Shown here: positions 18,597 to 26,780 of the stretch, piece after piece | Layout of the letters: the number at the start of each line of letters is the position of its first letter | Numbering within the stretch: the first letter of the stretch is position 1 | Assembly: GCF_036014015.1 (NCBI RefSeq) | Contig: NZ_CP107905.1 | Coordinates: 2,108,001-2,172,000, forward strand | Source: Streptomyces sp. NBC_00457 | GTDB taxonomy: Bacteria; Actinomycetota; Actinomycetes; Streptomycetales; Streptomycetaceae | Direction: 5' to 3' | DNA length: 64,000 nucleotides | The notes under the pieces: model-generated | What the model saw: only the letters and a program-made list of their open reading frames with translations | Database searches by the model: none | What the model was told of the DNA's origin: nothing | Position numbers and translations under genes: made by a program

Positions 18597-20227
18597 CGGG
18601 CCTCCAAGTGGGACCGGCCGACGGCACAGTGACTGAGTACCTCGCAGCCCGCGCAGTGACCCCCTGGCTTCGGGGCGTACGTCTCGTCGATGGCCCAGGG
18701 CCCCGCCAGCTCCGCGATGATGCGGCGGGCCTCGGCCTGGGTCTCCGGGTCGCCCGGGTCGATCTCCTCGCAGCCCGAGCTCCCTTCGTACAGGATCTCC
18801 AGTTCGATCAGCGATCGCCGCGGATCGCCGCCGGGCACGCCCGCTGCCATCAGCAGGACCGCGAAGGGCAGCTGCGGGTAGGTCTCCATCAGCTCCCGCC
18901 CCTCCCAGGGACGCCGGGCGGCCGTCTTCGTCTCGTGCCAGATCCAGCCGCCGGAACGGGTGTAGAGGAGGTCAGGGTCGGCGATGAGGAGCACATCGAG
19001 CTCGGGGTCGTACGCGGTCAGGCGCGGCTGTACCCGTACCTGCTCTTCGGGCCGGAGTCCGTCGAGGGGGCAGTCGAGCAGGTGGTGGGCGAGCATGGCG
19101 AGGGCGGGGGGCTGTTCGGCCTCGGAAAGCCCCGGGAGGGCGGCGGGAACAACGGCGCCACGGCAGCTCCCCTGCCGGTGCTGCTCGTTGAGCCAGTCGT
19201 CGACTGCCCGTCCCCTTCGGACGGGTTCGCTCTCGGGCTCGCCCGACCGGAGGTGAAGTACTCGGGTGAGGTGGAACTGCGCGGGACAGCGGGAGTGCAC
19301 TCGCAGATCGGTGGCCGACACCGACCGGCGCTTGCGGGGCCGGCGCGGACCGGGTACGCCAAGCAGGCCGTACACCCGGGACGGTTGTTCACAGCTCGTC
19401 AGTCCTTCGCACCGCTCGCACCCGGAACCGGGGTTGAGCCGGTCCCCCTCGGCCACGCGGGCCAGTACGGGCTTGGCGTGCAGGGCGAAATCATGGGCCG
19501 TCCGGTCGCTGTCCCAGTCCGCGAGTACGGTGTGCCGGCCGTCTCCGCAGCTGACGCCGATCACCCTGATCTGCCGTGGAGGGACGGTGTTGCCCCCCAC
19601 GGGGCGGTGGATGTCCCCGAAGGCGGCCCTCGTGGGGACCCCGGTGGCGGTGACGGCGGCAGCTTCGGCGACCTCCGCGAGCGGGCGGTCCTCCTTGACC
19701 GCGTTCACGGACAGGAGCCACAGCTCGCGCTCCGAGCCGTCGGCGGACGCGTACCGCCGCCCCCAGGCGGTGCGTTCGTACCGCACTGCCCCTCGCTCGT
19801 CCGGCGCACCGTCCGGCGACTGGGCGATCGCGGTCCACTGCACGCGCACGGGGGTCGTCGTGGGGCGCCCGAGGGCTCGGCGGTCACTTTCGGCCGCCTC
19901 GCGAGCGGCCAGGTAGTTGCGCACCGCCATTTCGGCCCAACTGGCGTGACCCGGATGGCATTTCGTGCTGCCATGGAGCCGCCGCGACGCGACTTGCGGA
20001 TCCATTCCTTCGTACTCGATGAGGTCCAGGGTGCGCATGACCGGCCCGAGCGCGAAGTCCTCGAGGGGCTTGCCGCGCGGTCGTTCCGGTGTCTGCGCCA
20101 CGAGCGGCCTGGCCCGCAGGGCGTTGCCACGGGGGCAGTCCTGCGGATCCTCGCGCAGCAGCGGCAGCGAAGTCCGGATGAGCCGGGTGTCGCCGTCGGT
20201 GCCGGGCGGAGGCTGATGAAACGTCAC
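18593..20227 (-). CDS. Cas4/RecB-like PD-(D/E)XK nuclease with Fe-S cysteines, fourth gene of the pPIWI-RE operon
   Basis: A 544-residue protein that opens the operon. The C-terminal half has the RecB/AddB/Cas4 layout: a leading Cys motif (SATDLRVHSRCPAQFHL), catalytic strands LLIADPDLLYT and WIWHETKTA near residues 414-430, and a closing cysteine set HCAGCEVLSHC near the C-terminus, which together would bind a 4Fe-4S cluster. A further cluster, CERCEGLTSC, lies near residue 270 at the end of the N-terminal half, which I do not recognise. The GTG at 20227 is chosen because GGGAGG lies just upstream; an ATG at 20284 is possible but lacks a ribosome site and would run into the regulatory motif at 20287. 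It overlaps the next gene by 4 bp. The published core of this system has three genes, so this looks like an added nuclease. Confidence 0.75.
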   Translation of the reverse strand: MTFHQPPPGTDGDTRLIRTSLPLLREDPQDCPRGNALRARPLVAQTPERPRGKPLEDFALGPVMRTLDLIEYEGMDPQVASRRLHGSTKCHPGHASWAEMAVRNYLAAREAAESDRRALGRPTTTPVRVQWTAIAQSPDGAPDERGAVRYERTAWGRRYASADGSERELWLLSVNAVKEDRPLAEVAEAAAVTATGVPTRAAFGDIHRPVGGNTVPPRQIRVIGVSCGDGRHTVLADWDSDRTAHDFALHAKPVLARVAEGDRLNPGSGCERCEGLTSCEQPSRVYGLLGVPGPRRPRKRRSVSATDLRVHSRCPAQFHLTRVLHLRSGEPESEPVRRGRAVDDWLNEQHRQGSCRGAVVPAALPGLSEAEQPPALAMLAHHLLDCPLDGLRPEEQVRVQPRLTAYDPELDVLLIADPDLLYTRSGGWIWHETKTAARRPWEGRELMETYPQLPFAVLLMAAGVPGGDPRRSLIELEILYEGSSGCEEIDPGDPETQAEARRIIAELAGPWAIDETYAPKPGGHCAGCEVLSHCAVGRSHLEAR

Positions 20228-20286
20228 GCTGCCTCCCTCGCGGCGGAGCTGGAGAAGGGAATCCATAACTTCAGGGAAGCGCATGC

Positions 20287-20302
20287 TTGTGAACTAAGTC
20301 AA
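20287..20302 (+). promoter_or_regulatory. Shared island motif, copy 1
   Basis: TTGTGAACTAAGTCAA, one of four near-identical 16-mers in the window. It lies in the 148-bp divergent region between the pPIWI-RE operon and the kinase at 20376. The half GCTTGTGAAC (20285-20294) recurs at 20320-20329, 35 bp on. A TATCGT -10-like box lies about 30 bp downstream of the motif toward the kinase. A common DNA-binding protein is inferred, not shown. Confidence 0.55.
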
Positions 20303-20375
20303 GCGATGTTTCGAGGTTGGCTTGTGAACCGCTATCGTGTGCGTGGCATGGTGCTGCGGTGAACCGGGGGTACGA

Positions 20376-21869
20376 GTGGAAACCGGGGAAGTCCTCGACG
20401 GACGCTTCCGGATCGAGGAAGCGCTCGATCAGGGCGGCATGGGCAGCATCTGGACGGCGACGGAGACCGCCACCGGACGGCTGGTCGCAGTCAAGGCGTT
20501 GCGCCTCGACGCCTACACCCAGGGCCGGTTCAGCGCAGCTGAACGGACCCGGCGCCGAGTGGAACTGATGAAGAGGTTCGAGCGTGAGGGGGCGATCCTC
20601 GAAGAGCTGGACCATCCCGCCATCCCGCGTCTGCTGCACCGCGGATACCACCACGAGGAGCCGTACCTCGTCATGGAGTACGTCGACGGGGTCAGCCTGC
20701 GTGAACTCCTCGACCTGCGCCGTCCATTCCCCTTCGGCGCGGCCGTCGCGATCGCCGTCCAGACCGCCGAGGCACTCGGCCACGCCCATGCGAACGGCGT
20801 GGTGCACCGGGACCTGAAGCCCGGCAACGTGGTGATCGCCGCTGCGGACGGGTTGGTGAAGCTGCTCGACTTCGGCATCGCCTACCTGACCGACCCCGAC
20901 GCCACGCGCTACACCGCGCTGGGCGCCACTCCGGGCAGCGCCGGTTACATGGCGCCGGAGCAACTCCGTGGCCAGCAGGACATCTCCGCCGCGGTGGACC
21001 TCTACGCGTTCGGCTGCGTGCTGTTCGAGCTGCTCACGGGCGAGAAGCCGTTCGAGGACAAGCCGGACCGGAACAAGGACACGCAGCACCTCGAAGATCT
21101 TCCTCCCCGGCTCCGCGATATCAACATCGGAATTCCGGAGGATCTCGACGACCTCGTGTGGGATCTGCTCGGCAAGACGCCCGCCGACCGCCCGGCGGCG
21201 GTCGGCGAAGTTCTTGCTGTGCTCGTCGGGCACCTGCCCGCCCCTGGCGATCCCGGCCCCAACCCCGAGTTGCATCCGGACCCCACAGCCCGATACCGGC
21301 TGCGCGGGGGACCGCCCGTTCAGGAAGCCGGCAGCGTTCGCCCGAGAAGCCCCCGGCGCGGCCGCCGTCGCCGCGATTCCTGGCCGGGGCGGGGGGAATT
21401 CGCTGACCGGATCGCCCTGGCCAGGGCCGAACTCAACTCGATCGGACCCGGTGCCGAGTGTGAGCAGCTCGCCTCGGTACTCGCTCGCGCCGTGTCCGCG
21501 TGGGGGCCCGGGGAACCCGCTGTCGTGGACGCGCGGCTGGTGTGCGCGGACGCGGCGCGCCTCGACGGCGACACCGGGCGAGCGAGGGGCCTGTACGAGG
21601 AGGTGGCGGCGGCGCTCGGCGACTGCGCGGATCCTCGCCTCCGAGCACTGATGCTGGAGGCCCGGGTCGGCCTTGCCGAATGCAAGGTGCCCGAAGGCGA
21701 TCTGCGGGGCGCACTCGGTGACTGGCAAGAGGCAGTCTCGGAGACGCTGCGGCTCGCCTCCCCGCCCGCCCGCCTGGTCGCCCGGTGCCGTGAGGTCGCG
21801 CTGGAACTGGGCGAGCGGGGCTTCGGGGCCGAGGTCTCCTCCCCCGTCGACCGTCTGGCTGCCCTGTAG
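20376..21869 (+). CDS. Soluble Ser/Thr protein kinase with C-terminal helical repeats
   Basis: Hanks-type kinase of 497 residues. The kinase domain (about 1-280) has the Gly-rich loop (LDQGGMGSIW), the ATP Lys (VAVKAL), the catalytic loop HRDLKPGN near residue 145, DFG (LLDFGIAYL) and the APE segment (GYMAPEQLRG), so it should be active. A Pro/Arg-rich linker follows, then a helical TPR-like region (about 350-490). There is no membrane helix and there are no PASTA repeats, unlike housekeeping PknB-type kinases. The GTG at 20376 has GGGGG 5 nt upstream. It is divergent from the pPIWI-RE operon and convergent, 39 bp apart, with the methylase gene. Kinase substrate unknown. Confidence 0.88.
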   Translation: METGEVLDGRFRIEEALDQGGMGSIWTATETATGRLVAVKALRLDAYTQGRFSAAERTRRRVELMKRFEREGAILEELDHPAIPRLLHRGYHHEEPYLVMEYVDGVSLRELLDLRRPFPFGAAVAIAVQTAEALGHAHANGVVHRDLKPGNVVIAAADGLVKLLDFGIAYLTDPDATRYTALGATPGSAGYMAPEQLRGQQDISAAVDLYAFGCVLFELLTGEKPFEDKPDRNKDTQHLEDLPPRLRDINIGIPEDLDDLVWDLLGKTPADRPAAVGEVLAVLVGHLPAPGDPGPNPELHPDPTARYRLRGGPPVQEAGSVRPRSPRRGRRRRDSWPGRGEFADRIALARAELNSIGPGAECEQLASVLARAVSAWGPGEPAVVDARLVCADAARLDGDTGRARGLYEEVAAALGDCADPRLRALMLEARVGLAECKVPEGDLRGALGDWQEAVSETLRLASPPARLVARCREVALELGERGFGAEVSSPVDRLAAL

Positions 21870-21908
21870 GCGTTCCGGCAGCGACTGGTGCGCGACTGGT
21901 CACGAAGA

Positions 21909-23915
21909 CTAAGCGCGCGGCAACTGGCCCTGGGCCAGCAGATCACCGAGCGACCGGACGAGTTCGCCGCCCACCCGACGGAGCCCCTGGAGCTCCCTTT
22001 CGAACGTCGTGATCCTGCGGTAGATCTCGCCGTACCGCCGTTGCTCCTCGAGGGAGAACCGGGGCACTCGCAGCCGCCGTACATCGACACGGGATGTCGT
22101 GGATGCATGCGTGCCCGCCCGGCGGGCGTTGTCGGGTGCCCGCAGACAGCCTGCCAGGAACCAGGGATCGAGGACCGGGGGATCCACACGCAGCGCACAG
22201 AGCTGCGGCCCGAGAACCGACGGCGCTTCGGTGTCCACATGGACGTCGAAATCGCGGGCCAGCATGGACACGACGACATCTTGTGATGCCGTGACGGTCA
22301 GGGTGCCGGCTTTCTCCCCCTGGGCCGCCGCTCCCGCTGGGAGCCAGAGCTCTGGGCCCCCAGGCAGGCGGAGACCGGTCAGCACCCGCACGCCGTCCGC
22401 CGGGCGCGCGCCCCGCTCCACTTCGGCTTCGGGCAGCGCTTGCCCACCCTGAATCTCCAGCGCTCCGGCGCGTTCAAGATCGGCAACGGTGATGAGCGGG
22501 GCGGCGCCACCCTCCTCGACGGGCTCCATGGCCGCCAGAATGCTCGCCGCATCGCGGAGCTCGCTCGTGTGGGCATCGAACCGGGCCCACGACCGCCGCA
22601 GTCCGACCAGGTCGGCGGTAGGACCGCGCGGAATGTGCCGGGCCGGTGTGAGGTCCACCTCCTCGTCCAGCAGGTCGATGACCGGAACCGTTACGTTTCC
22701 CGGCCCGCCTACCCCCTGGAGGGCCTTCACGACCTGCTCCGTGATCCGGGCCCAGTCGACGCCGCCGCCCACGGTGTCCACCAGGGTGATCTCGGCTGGG
22801 GAGGTCTCCGGCTCCTTACCGACTCCACCTGCCCGCAGCACCCACAGGTGAAGGCCGACCCCGTGCGGAGGCGCGGCGCCGGGCGGCAGGGCGATCACGG
22901 TCCGCAGCACACCCGCGCGCAGCAGACCCGCTCGGATACGCCGGCCGGCCCGCCGGGCCGCGACCGCGGGCGGCAGGACCATCACCCCGACTCCGCCCCG
23001 AGCCAGAGCTGCGGCGATGTGTTGGACCCAGGCCAGCTCCGACTCCGTGCGGGGCGGCTGACCAAATGCCCAGCGTGCGTCCGTCGCGAGCTCCGCATGC
23101 CCCCAGTCACGTTCGTTCGAGGGCGGGTTGCACAGGACCACATCGGCCCGTACATCCGCGTGGGCATCGGCGCGCAGGGTGTCGGCGGCCGTGACCATGA
23201 CCTTCGGTGGGGCTGCCCCCGTGTAGCCGGCGACGGCCAACTGGGCTCGCGTCAAAGACGCGAGTACCGGGTCCCTGTCCTGCCCCCGCAGTTCGGCCAG
23301 TGCTGAGCCGCCCCATCGCCGTCCCGCCGACAGCAGCAGCGTCCCGGCGCCGCAGGCAGGATCGAGAACCGTACGGACCGCGCCATCATGGACGACCGAC
23401 GCGATCTCCGCCATGAGCTCGGCGAGGGGATCCGGAGTGACGGCGATCTGCCGCACGTGGGTGCGCAGCCACCGCTCCAGCAGGAACCCGAAGGTCTCCG
23501 CCGGGCCCTTGGCCACGGCCAGTTGCAGGGTCCGCTTCAAAAGATCGGACTGCCGCTCGTCGAGCATTCCCGATGCGCCCTCCGCCGGTTCCTCGGAGTC
23601 CTCGGGTTCTCCGCAGAGCCGCAGGCCCACCTGCGCGACGAGAAGGCCCATCGCGTCTCGGTCCCCCAGAGCCTCGTATTCCGGCCAGAGCCGCTCCAAG
23701 GGCTCAACGGCGGTCTTGATCTTGCCCTCCCTGTGCAGCCAGGCCTCGATCTCGGCGAGTGAGAACAGCGGGCTCGCGTCGGTGCCACCGATCGGTGCTG
23801 GGAAGGTCTCGTGGCGTCGCCGCCAATTGCTGACGGCGGCACGTCCCACGCCCGCGATCCGCGCGACCTCTGCGAGAGGCACGGACACTGTGGGTGACTC
23901 TGCGGAATCGGGCAT
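21909..23915 (-). CDS. HTH-fused N6-adenine DNA methylase with specificity-like C-terminus
   Basis: A 668-residue protein related to type I HsdM subunits. Residues 1-70 hold a helix-turn-helix (VARIAGVGRAAVSNWRRRHE). The central domain has SAM-binding motif I (LDPACGAGTLLLSAG) and motif IV as NPPS (VVLCNPPSNERD) where NPPY or NPPF is usual, followed by a helical scaffold. The last 200 residues resemble a target-recognition half with a closing coiled coil (YRRITTFERELQGLRRVG). One polypeptide may thus recognise and methylate DNA. No HsdR partner is adjacent; the GmrSD-type nuclease starts 206 bp away on the other strand. The ATG at 23915 is preceded by CCGGAGAG. Divergent from that nuclease, with motif copy 2 between them. 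Confidence 0.8.
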   Translation of the reverse strand: MPDSAESPTVSVPLAEVARIAGVGRAAVSNWRRRHETFPAPIGGTDASPLFSLAEIEAWLHREGKIKTAVEPLERLWPEYEALGDRDAMGLLVAQVGLRLCGEPEDSEEPAEGASGMLDERQSDLLKRTLQLAVAKGPAETFGFLLERWLRTHVRQIAVTPDPLAELMAEIASVVHDGAVRTVLDPACGAGTLLLSAGRRWGGSALAELRGQDRDPVLASLTRAQLAVAGYTGAAPPKVMVTAADTLRADAHADVRADVVLCNPPSNERDWGHAELATDARWAFGQPPRTESELAWVQHIAAALARGGVGVMVLPPAVAARRAGRRIRAGLLRAGVLRTVIALPPGAAPPHGVGLHLWVLRAGGVGKEPETSPAEITLVDTVGGGVDWARITEQVVKALQGVGGPGNVTVPVIDLLDEEVDLTPARHIPRGPTADLVGLRRSWARFDAHTSELRDAASILAAMEPVEEGGAAPLITVADLERAGALEIQGGQALPEAEVERGARPADGVRVLTGLRLPGGPELWLPAGAAAQGEKAGTLTVTASQDVVVSMLARDFDVHVDTEAPSVLGPQLCALRVDPPVLDPWFLAGCLRAPDNARRAGTHASTTSRVDVRRLRVPRFSLEEQRRYGEIYRRITTFERELQGLRRVGGELVRSLGDLLAQGQLPRA

Positions 23916-24006
23916 CGGACTCTCCGGATGTGGCACAGACCTGGGCTGTGCATGACGGTGCGGCGGCCTACGCTACCGGCATACCGCGCACACGGACGTG
24001 TGTTGC

Positions 24007-24022
24007 TTGACTTAGTTTATAA
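24007..24022 (-). promoter_or_regulatory. Shared island motif, copy 2
   Basis: On the minus strand it reads TTATAAACTAAGTCAA, the same element as copies at 20287, 48735 and 50656 (two differences from copy 1). It lies between the divergent methylase and GmrSD-type genes and points toward the methylase, with a TAGCGT -10-like box about 35 bp downstream. It overlaps the perfect palindrome GTTTATAAAC (24015-24024). Confidence 0.55.
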
Positions 24023-24121
24023 ACGCATCGTCCGGCGTCGAGTTCTTTCGGTCGCTCCCTTCCTGCAGCCCCGATGGTGAAAGATGGGGAGGCGATCGAG
24101 ACAGCTTGGGGAGAGGCGCGC

Positions 24122-26704
24122 GTGCACGCTCAGGAGACCACGTTCAAAGAGCTCGTCCAGGGTGAGAAGCAGTACCAGGTGCCGCTCTACCAGCGCACCT
24201 ACAGCTGGCAGCGGGAGCAGCTGCAGCAACTCTGGGACGACGTGCAGGAGCTGGTCGAGGAGCAGTTGGAAGGGCGGGCCCCCGCAGCGCACTTCCTCGG
24301 CTCCGTGGTGCTGGCGCCGGGCCGGATCACCGCGGGCGGCATGCAGCGCTGGCTCGTCGTCGACGGCCAGCAGCGGCTCACCACTCTCATGCTCGCCTTC
24401 ACCGCGCTGCGCGACCGCCATCGCGAACGCGGCGCCGAACAGAAAGCCGACCGAATCCATGACCTCGTGCTCGTCAACAAGTACCGGAGCGGAGACGACC
24501 ACTACCGGCTCCTGCCGACGCAGGCGGACCGGGACGCCTTCACCGCCTGTGTCGAGAGCTCACCCAAGGCCGGCGGCCCCGGCAATGTGGGCGCCGCCTA
24601 CCGGTTCTTCCTCGCCGCGCTGACCGAGGGCGAGGAGAGCGACGGCGAGGCGTGGACGGACGCGGTGGAGACCGTACTGAGCGGTCTGCTGTCGATCGTC
24701 GAGATCACCGCGACCGAGGGCGACAACGTCTACCGGATCTTCGAGTCCATCAACAACACCGGTGTCGGACTCAGCCAGAGCGACCTGCTGCGCAACTACC
24801 TCTTCATGTGCCTGCCGACCCGCGGCGAGTCGGTCTACCGCAACCGCTGGCTGCCCATGCAGGAACTGCTCGGCCCGGCCAGCCTCGAACTCCTGGTCTG
24901 GCTCGACCTGGTCGTGGCAGGCAACAGCCGGGCCAAGCAGAGCGAGATCTACCGCGACCAGAAGAAGCGTCTGGAACCCCTGAGCACGGATGAAGCGGCA
25001 CTCGAAGCCGAGATCGAGTCCCTCGCCCGGCGGGCCGAACGCCTGATGCGGATTCTGGAACCCGCGCGGGAGTCCGATCCTGAACTGCGCGAGGTCTTGG
25101 AAAGACTGTCCCGTTGGGGCGGTCAGACCCACTACCCGCTGGCGCTCCAGCTGCTCGACCGGGTGGACGGCGGACAGGCCACGCCCCATCAGGCCGCCCG
25201 GGCACTGGCGTACGCCGAGAGCTACATGGTTCGCCGTCTCCTCGCGGGCTACTCCACCACGGGCAGCAACCGGGTCTTCATGGAGATGCCCAAGGAGCTG
25301 GAGAAGGACGAGGACCCGGCGGAGGCCGTAAGCCGCCTCCTGTCGAAGAACAAGGCGGGCGCACGCGTCTGGCCCGATGACGACGCCGTCCGCGAAGCGA
25401 TCCGCACCCGGCCCTTTTACAAGGCGGGCCGCAGCAATCAGCGGTATCAGGTGCTGCGCAGGCTTGAGGAGAGCTACGGGGCGAGCGAGCCGGTCGACTA
25501 CGCCAAGGCTCGTCTCACCGTCGAGCACGTACTGCCGCAGAGCCCCGCACACCAGTGGCTGGACCTGCTCGCCGAGGAGACCGAGGACGGACAGGGCCCG
25601 GACGAGCTCCATGCCCTGCTCGTCCACACACTGGGCAATCTGACCCTCTCCGCCGACAACGCGAAGCTCTCGAACCATCCGTTCCGCCGCAAGCAGGAGA
25701 TCCTGGACTCCAGCGCCTTGCGCATGAACCAGGAGATCGCCGGACGAGAGCGGTGGGGTAGGGCGGAGATCCTCGACCGCGCCGCCGACCTGGCCGACCG
25801 GGCAGTGCGGCTGTGGCCCGGCCCCGTCGCCGGTACGGTCCCCGAGGACGACGAGTGGTCCGGCTGGAAGGAGCTGCGGGACGCGCTCCTTGCCATGCCG
25901 GCCGGGACGTGGACGACGTACGGCGATGTCGCGGCGCTCATCGGCACCCATGCCGTCCCGGTCGGTCAGCACCTGGCGTCCAAGGCCGGCCTGCACGGCG
26001 CCTACCGGGTGCTGACGGCGGACGGCCGTGTCTCGGCGGGCTTCCGGTGGCCCGGCGGCCAGGAGTCCGGGGATGCGCAAACTCGCCTGGAGGCGGAGGG
26101 CGTTCCCTTCGACGATGCCGGCCGGGCCCGCCGCTCCCATCGGCTGACGACGGCTGACCTGGCGGCTCTGCTGGGCAAGGACATCTCCGAGGAGGCCGTG
26201 CCGTCCCCGCAGACCGAGGATGAGCAGCAGGCGGCGGCCGACCGGTTCGAAGCGCAACTGCGTGACAACCAGACCGAGGAGACCGCCGAAGGTGTTCTGG
26301 ACGCGCTCCGCTTCTGGGAACAGCAGGGCGGCCACTTTGCCTACGGCCGGGCGAGCGAGACCAGCTGCTTTCCCATGGCGCGGTTCGGCGGCACGCTCGA
26401 CACCCGTGCACTGTGGCCGCTGGCGATCTACCCGGTCTCCGGCACGGTTGAAGTCGTCTTCCAGTACCTGAAGCGGCGCCCCCCGTTCGACGATGAGCCG
26501 CTGCGGCGCGAGTTGATGACCCGGCTGAACGGGATCGCGGGCATCGACCTGGCCGAGGCCAAACTGGACCTGCGCCCCTCCTTTCCGGTGGAGGTCTTCG
26601 CCGGGCACAGTGAGGAGATCTGCGCGGTGCTGGAGTGGTTCGCGCACACGGTCGCCCTCGCGGAGGCCCGCCGCATGCTGGACGAGGACCCCGGCACTTT
26701 CTGA
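24122..26704 (+). CDS. GmrSD-type (DUF262/DUF1524) restriction enzyme fused to an alkyltransferase-like domain
   Basis: An 860-residue predicted nuclease. The DUF262 (GmrS-like) nucleotide-binding domain holds the VVDGQQRLTTL signature at about residue 80. The DUF1524 (GmrD-like) HNH nuclease follows, with VEHVLPQ near residue 465 and the distal LGNLTLSADNAKLSN near 505. GmrSD enzymes cut phage DNA with modified bases. After that comes an extra domain (about 580-665) with the MPAGTWTTYGDVAALIG and GAYRVL segments of O6-alkylguanine transferases, but with the PCHR active-site Cys missing, as in alkyltransferase-like (ATL) proteins that only bind altered bases. A final DUF-like domain closes the protein. 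The GTG at 24122 is chosen for the GGGGAGAGG just upstream; the ATG at 24074 has none. Confidence 0.85.
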   Translation: MHAQETTFKELVQGEKQYQVPLYQRTYSWQREQLQQLWDDVQELVEEQLEGRAPAAHFLGSVVLAPGRITAGGMQRWLVVDGQQRLTTLMLAFTALRDRHRERGAEQKADRIHDLVLVNKYRSGDDHYRLLPTQADRDAFTACVESSPKAGGPGNVGAAYRFFLAALTEGEESDGEAWTDAVETVLSGLLSIVEITATEGDNVYRIFESINNTGVGLSQSDLLRNYLFMCLPTRGESVYRNRWLPMQELLGPASLELLVWLDLVVAGNSRAKQSEIYRDQKKRLEPLSTDEAALEAEIESLARRAERLMRILEPARESDPELREVLERLSRWGGQTHYPLALQLLDRVDGGQATPHQAARALAYAESYMVRRLLAGYSTTGSNRVFMEMPKELEKDEDPAEAVSRLLSKNKAGARVWPDDDAVREAIRTRPFYKAGRSNQRYQVLRRLEESYGASEPVDYAKARLTVEHVLPQSPAHQWLDLLAEETEDGQGPDELHALLVHTLGNLTLSADNAKLSNHPFRRKQEILDSSALRMNQEIAGRERWGRAEILDRAADLADRAVRLWPGPVAGTVPEDDEWSGWKELRDALLAMPAGTWTTYGDVAALIGTHAVPVGQHLASKAGLHGAYRVLTADGRVSAGFRWPGGQESGDAQTRLEAEGVPFDDAGRARRSHRLTTADLAALLGKDISEEAVPSPQTEDEQQAAADRFEAQLRDNQTEETAEGVLDALRFWEQQGGHFAYGRASETSCFPMARFGGTLDTRALWPLAIYPVSGTVEVVFQYLKRRPPFDDEPLRRELMTRLNGIAGIDLAEAKLDLRPSFPVEVFAGHSEEICAVLEWFAHTVALAEARRMLDEDPGTF

Positions 26705-26723
26705 CACTCCGCATTCGTCGCGT

Positions 26724-26759
26724 GCGTGGGGCTCAGGGGACGCCCGCGGGGCCCCACGC
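26724..26759. terminator. Bidirectional terminator hairpin
   Basis: GCGTGGGGC (26724-26732) pairs without mismatch with GCCCCACGC (26751-26759). It lies in the 76-bp gap between two convergent genes and can stop transcription from both. Confidence 0.75.
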
Positions 26760-26780
26760 AGGTCAGACTCGCTCGCGGCG

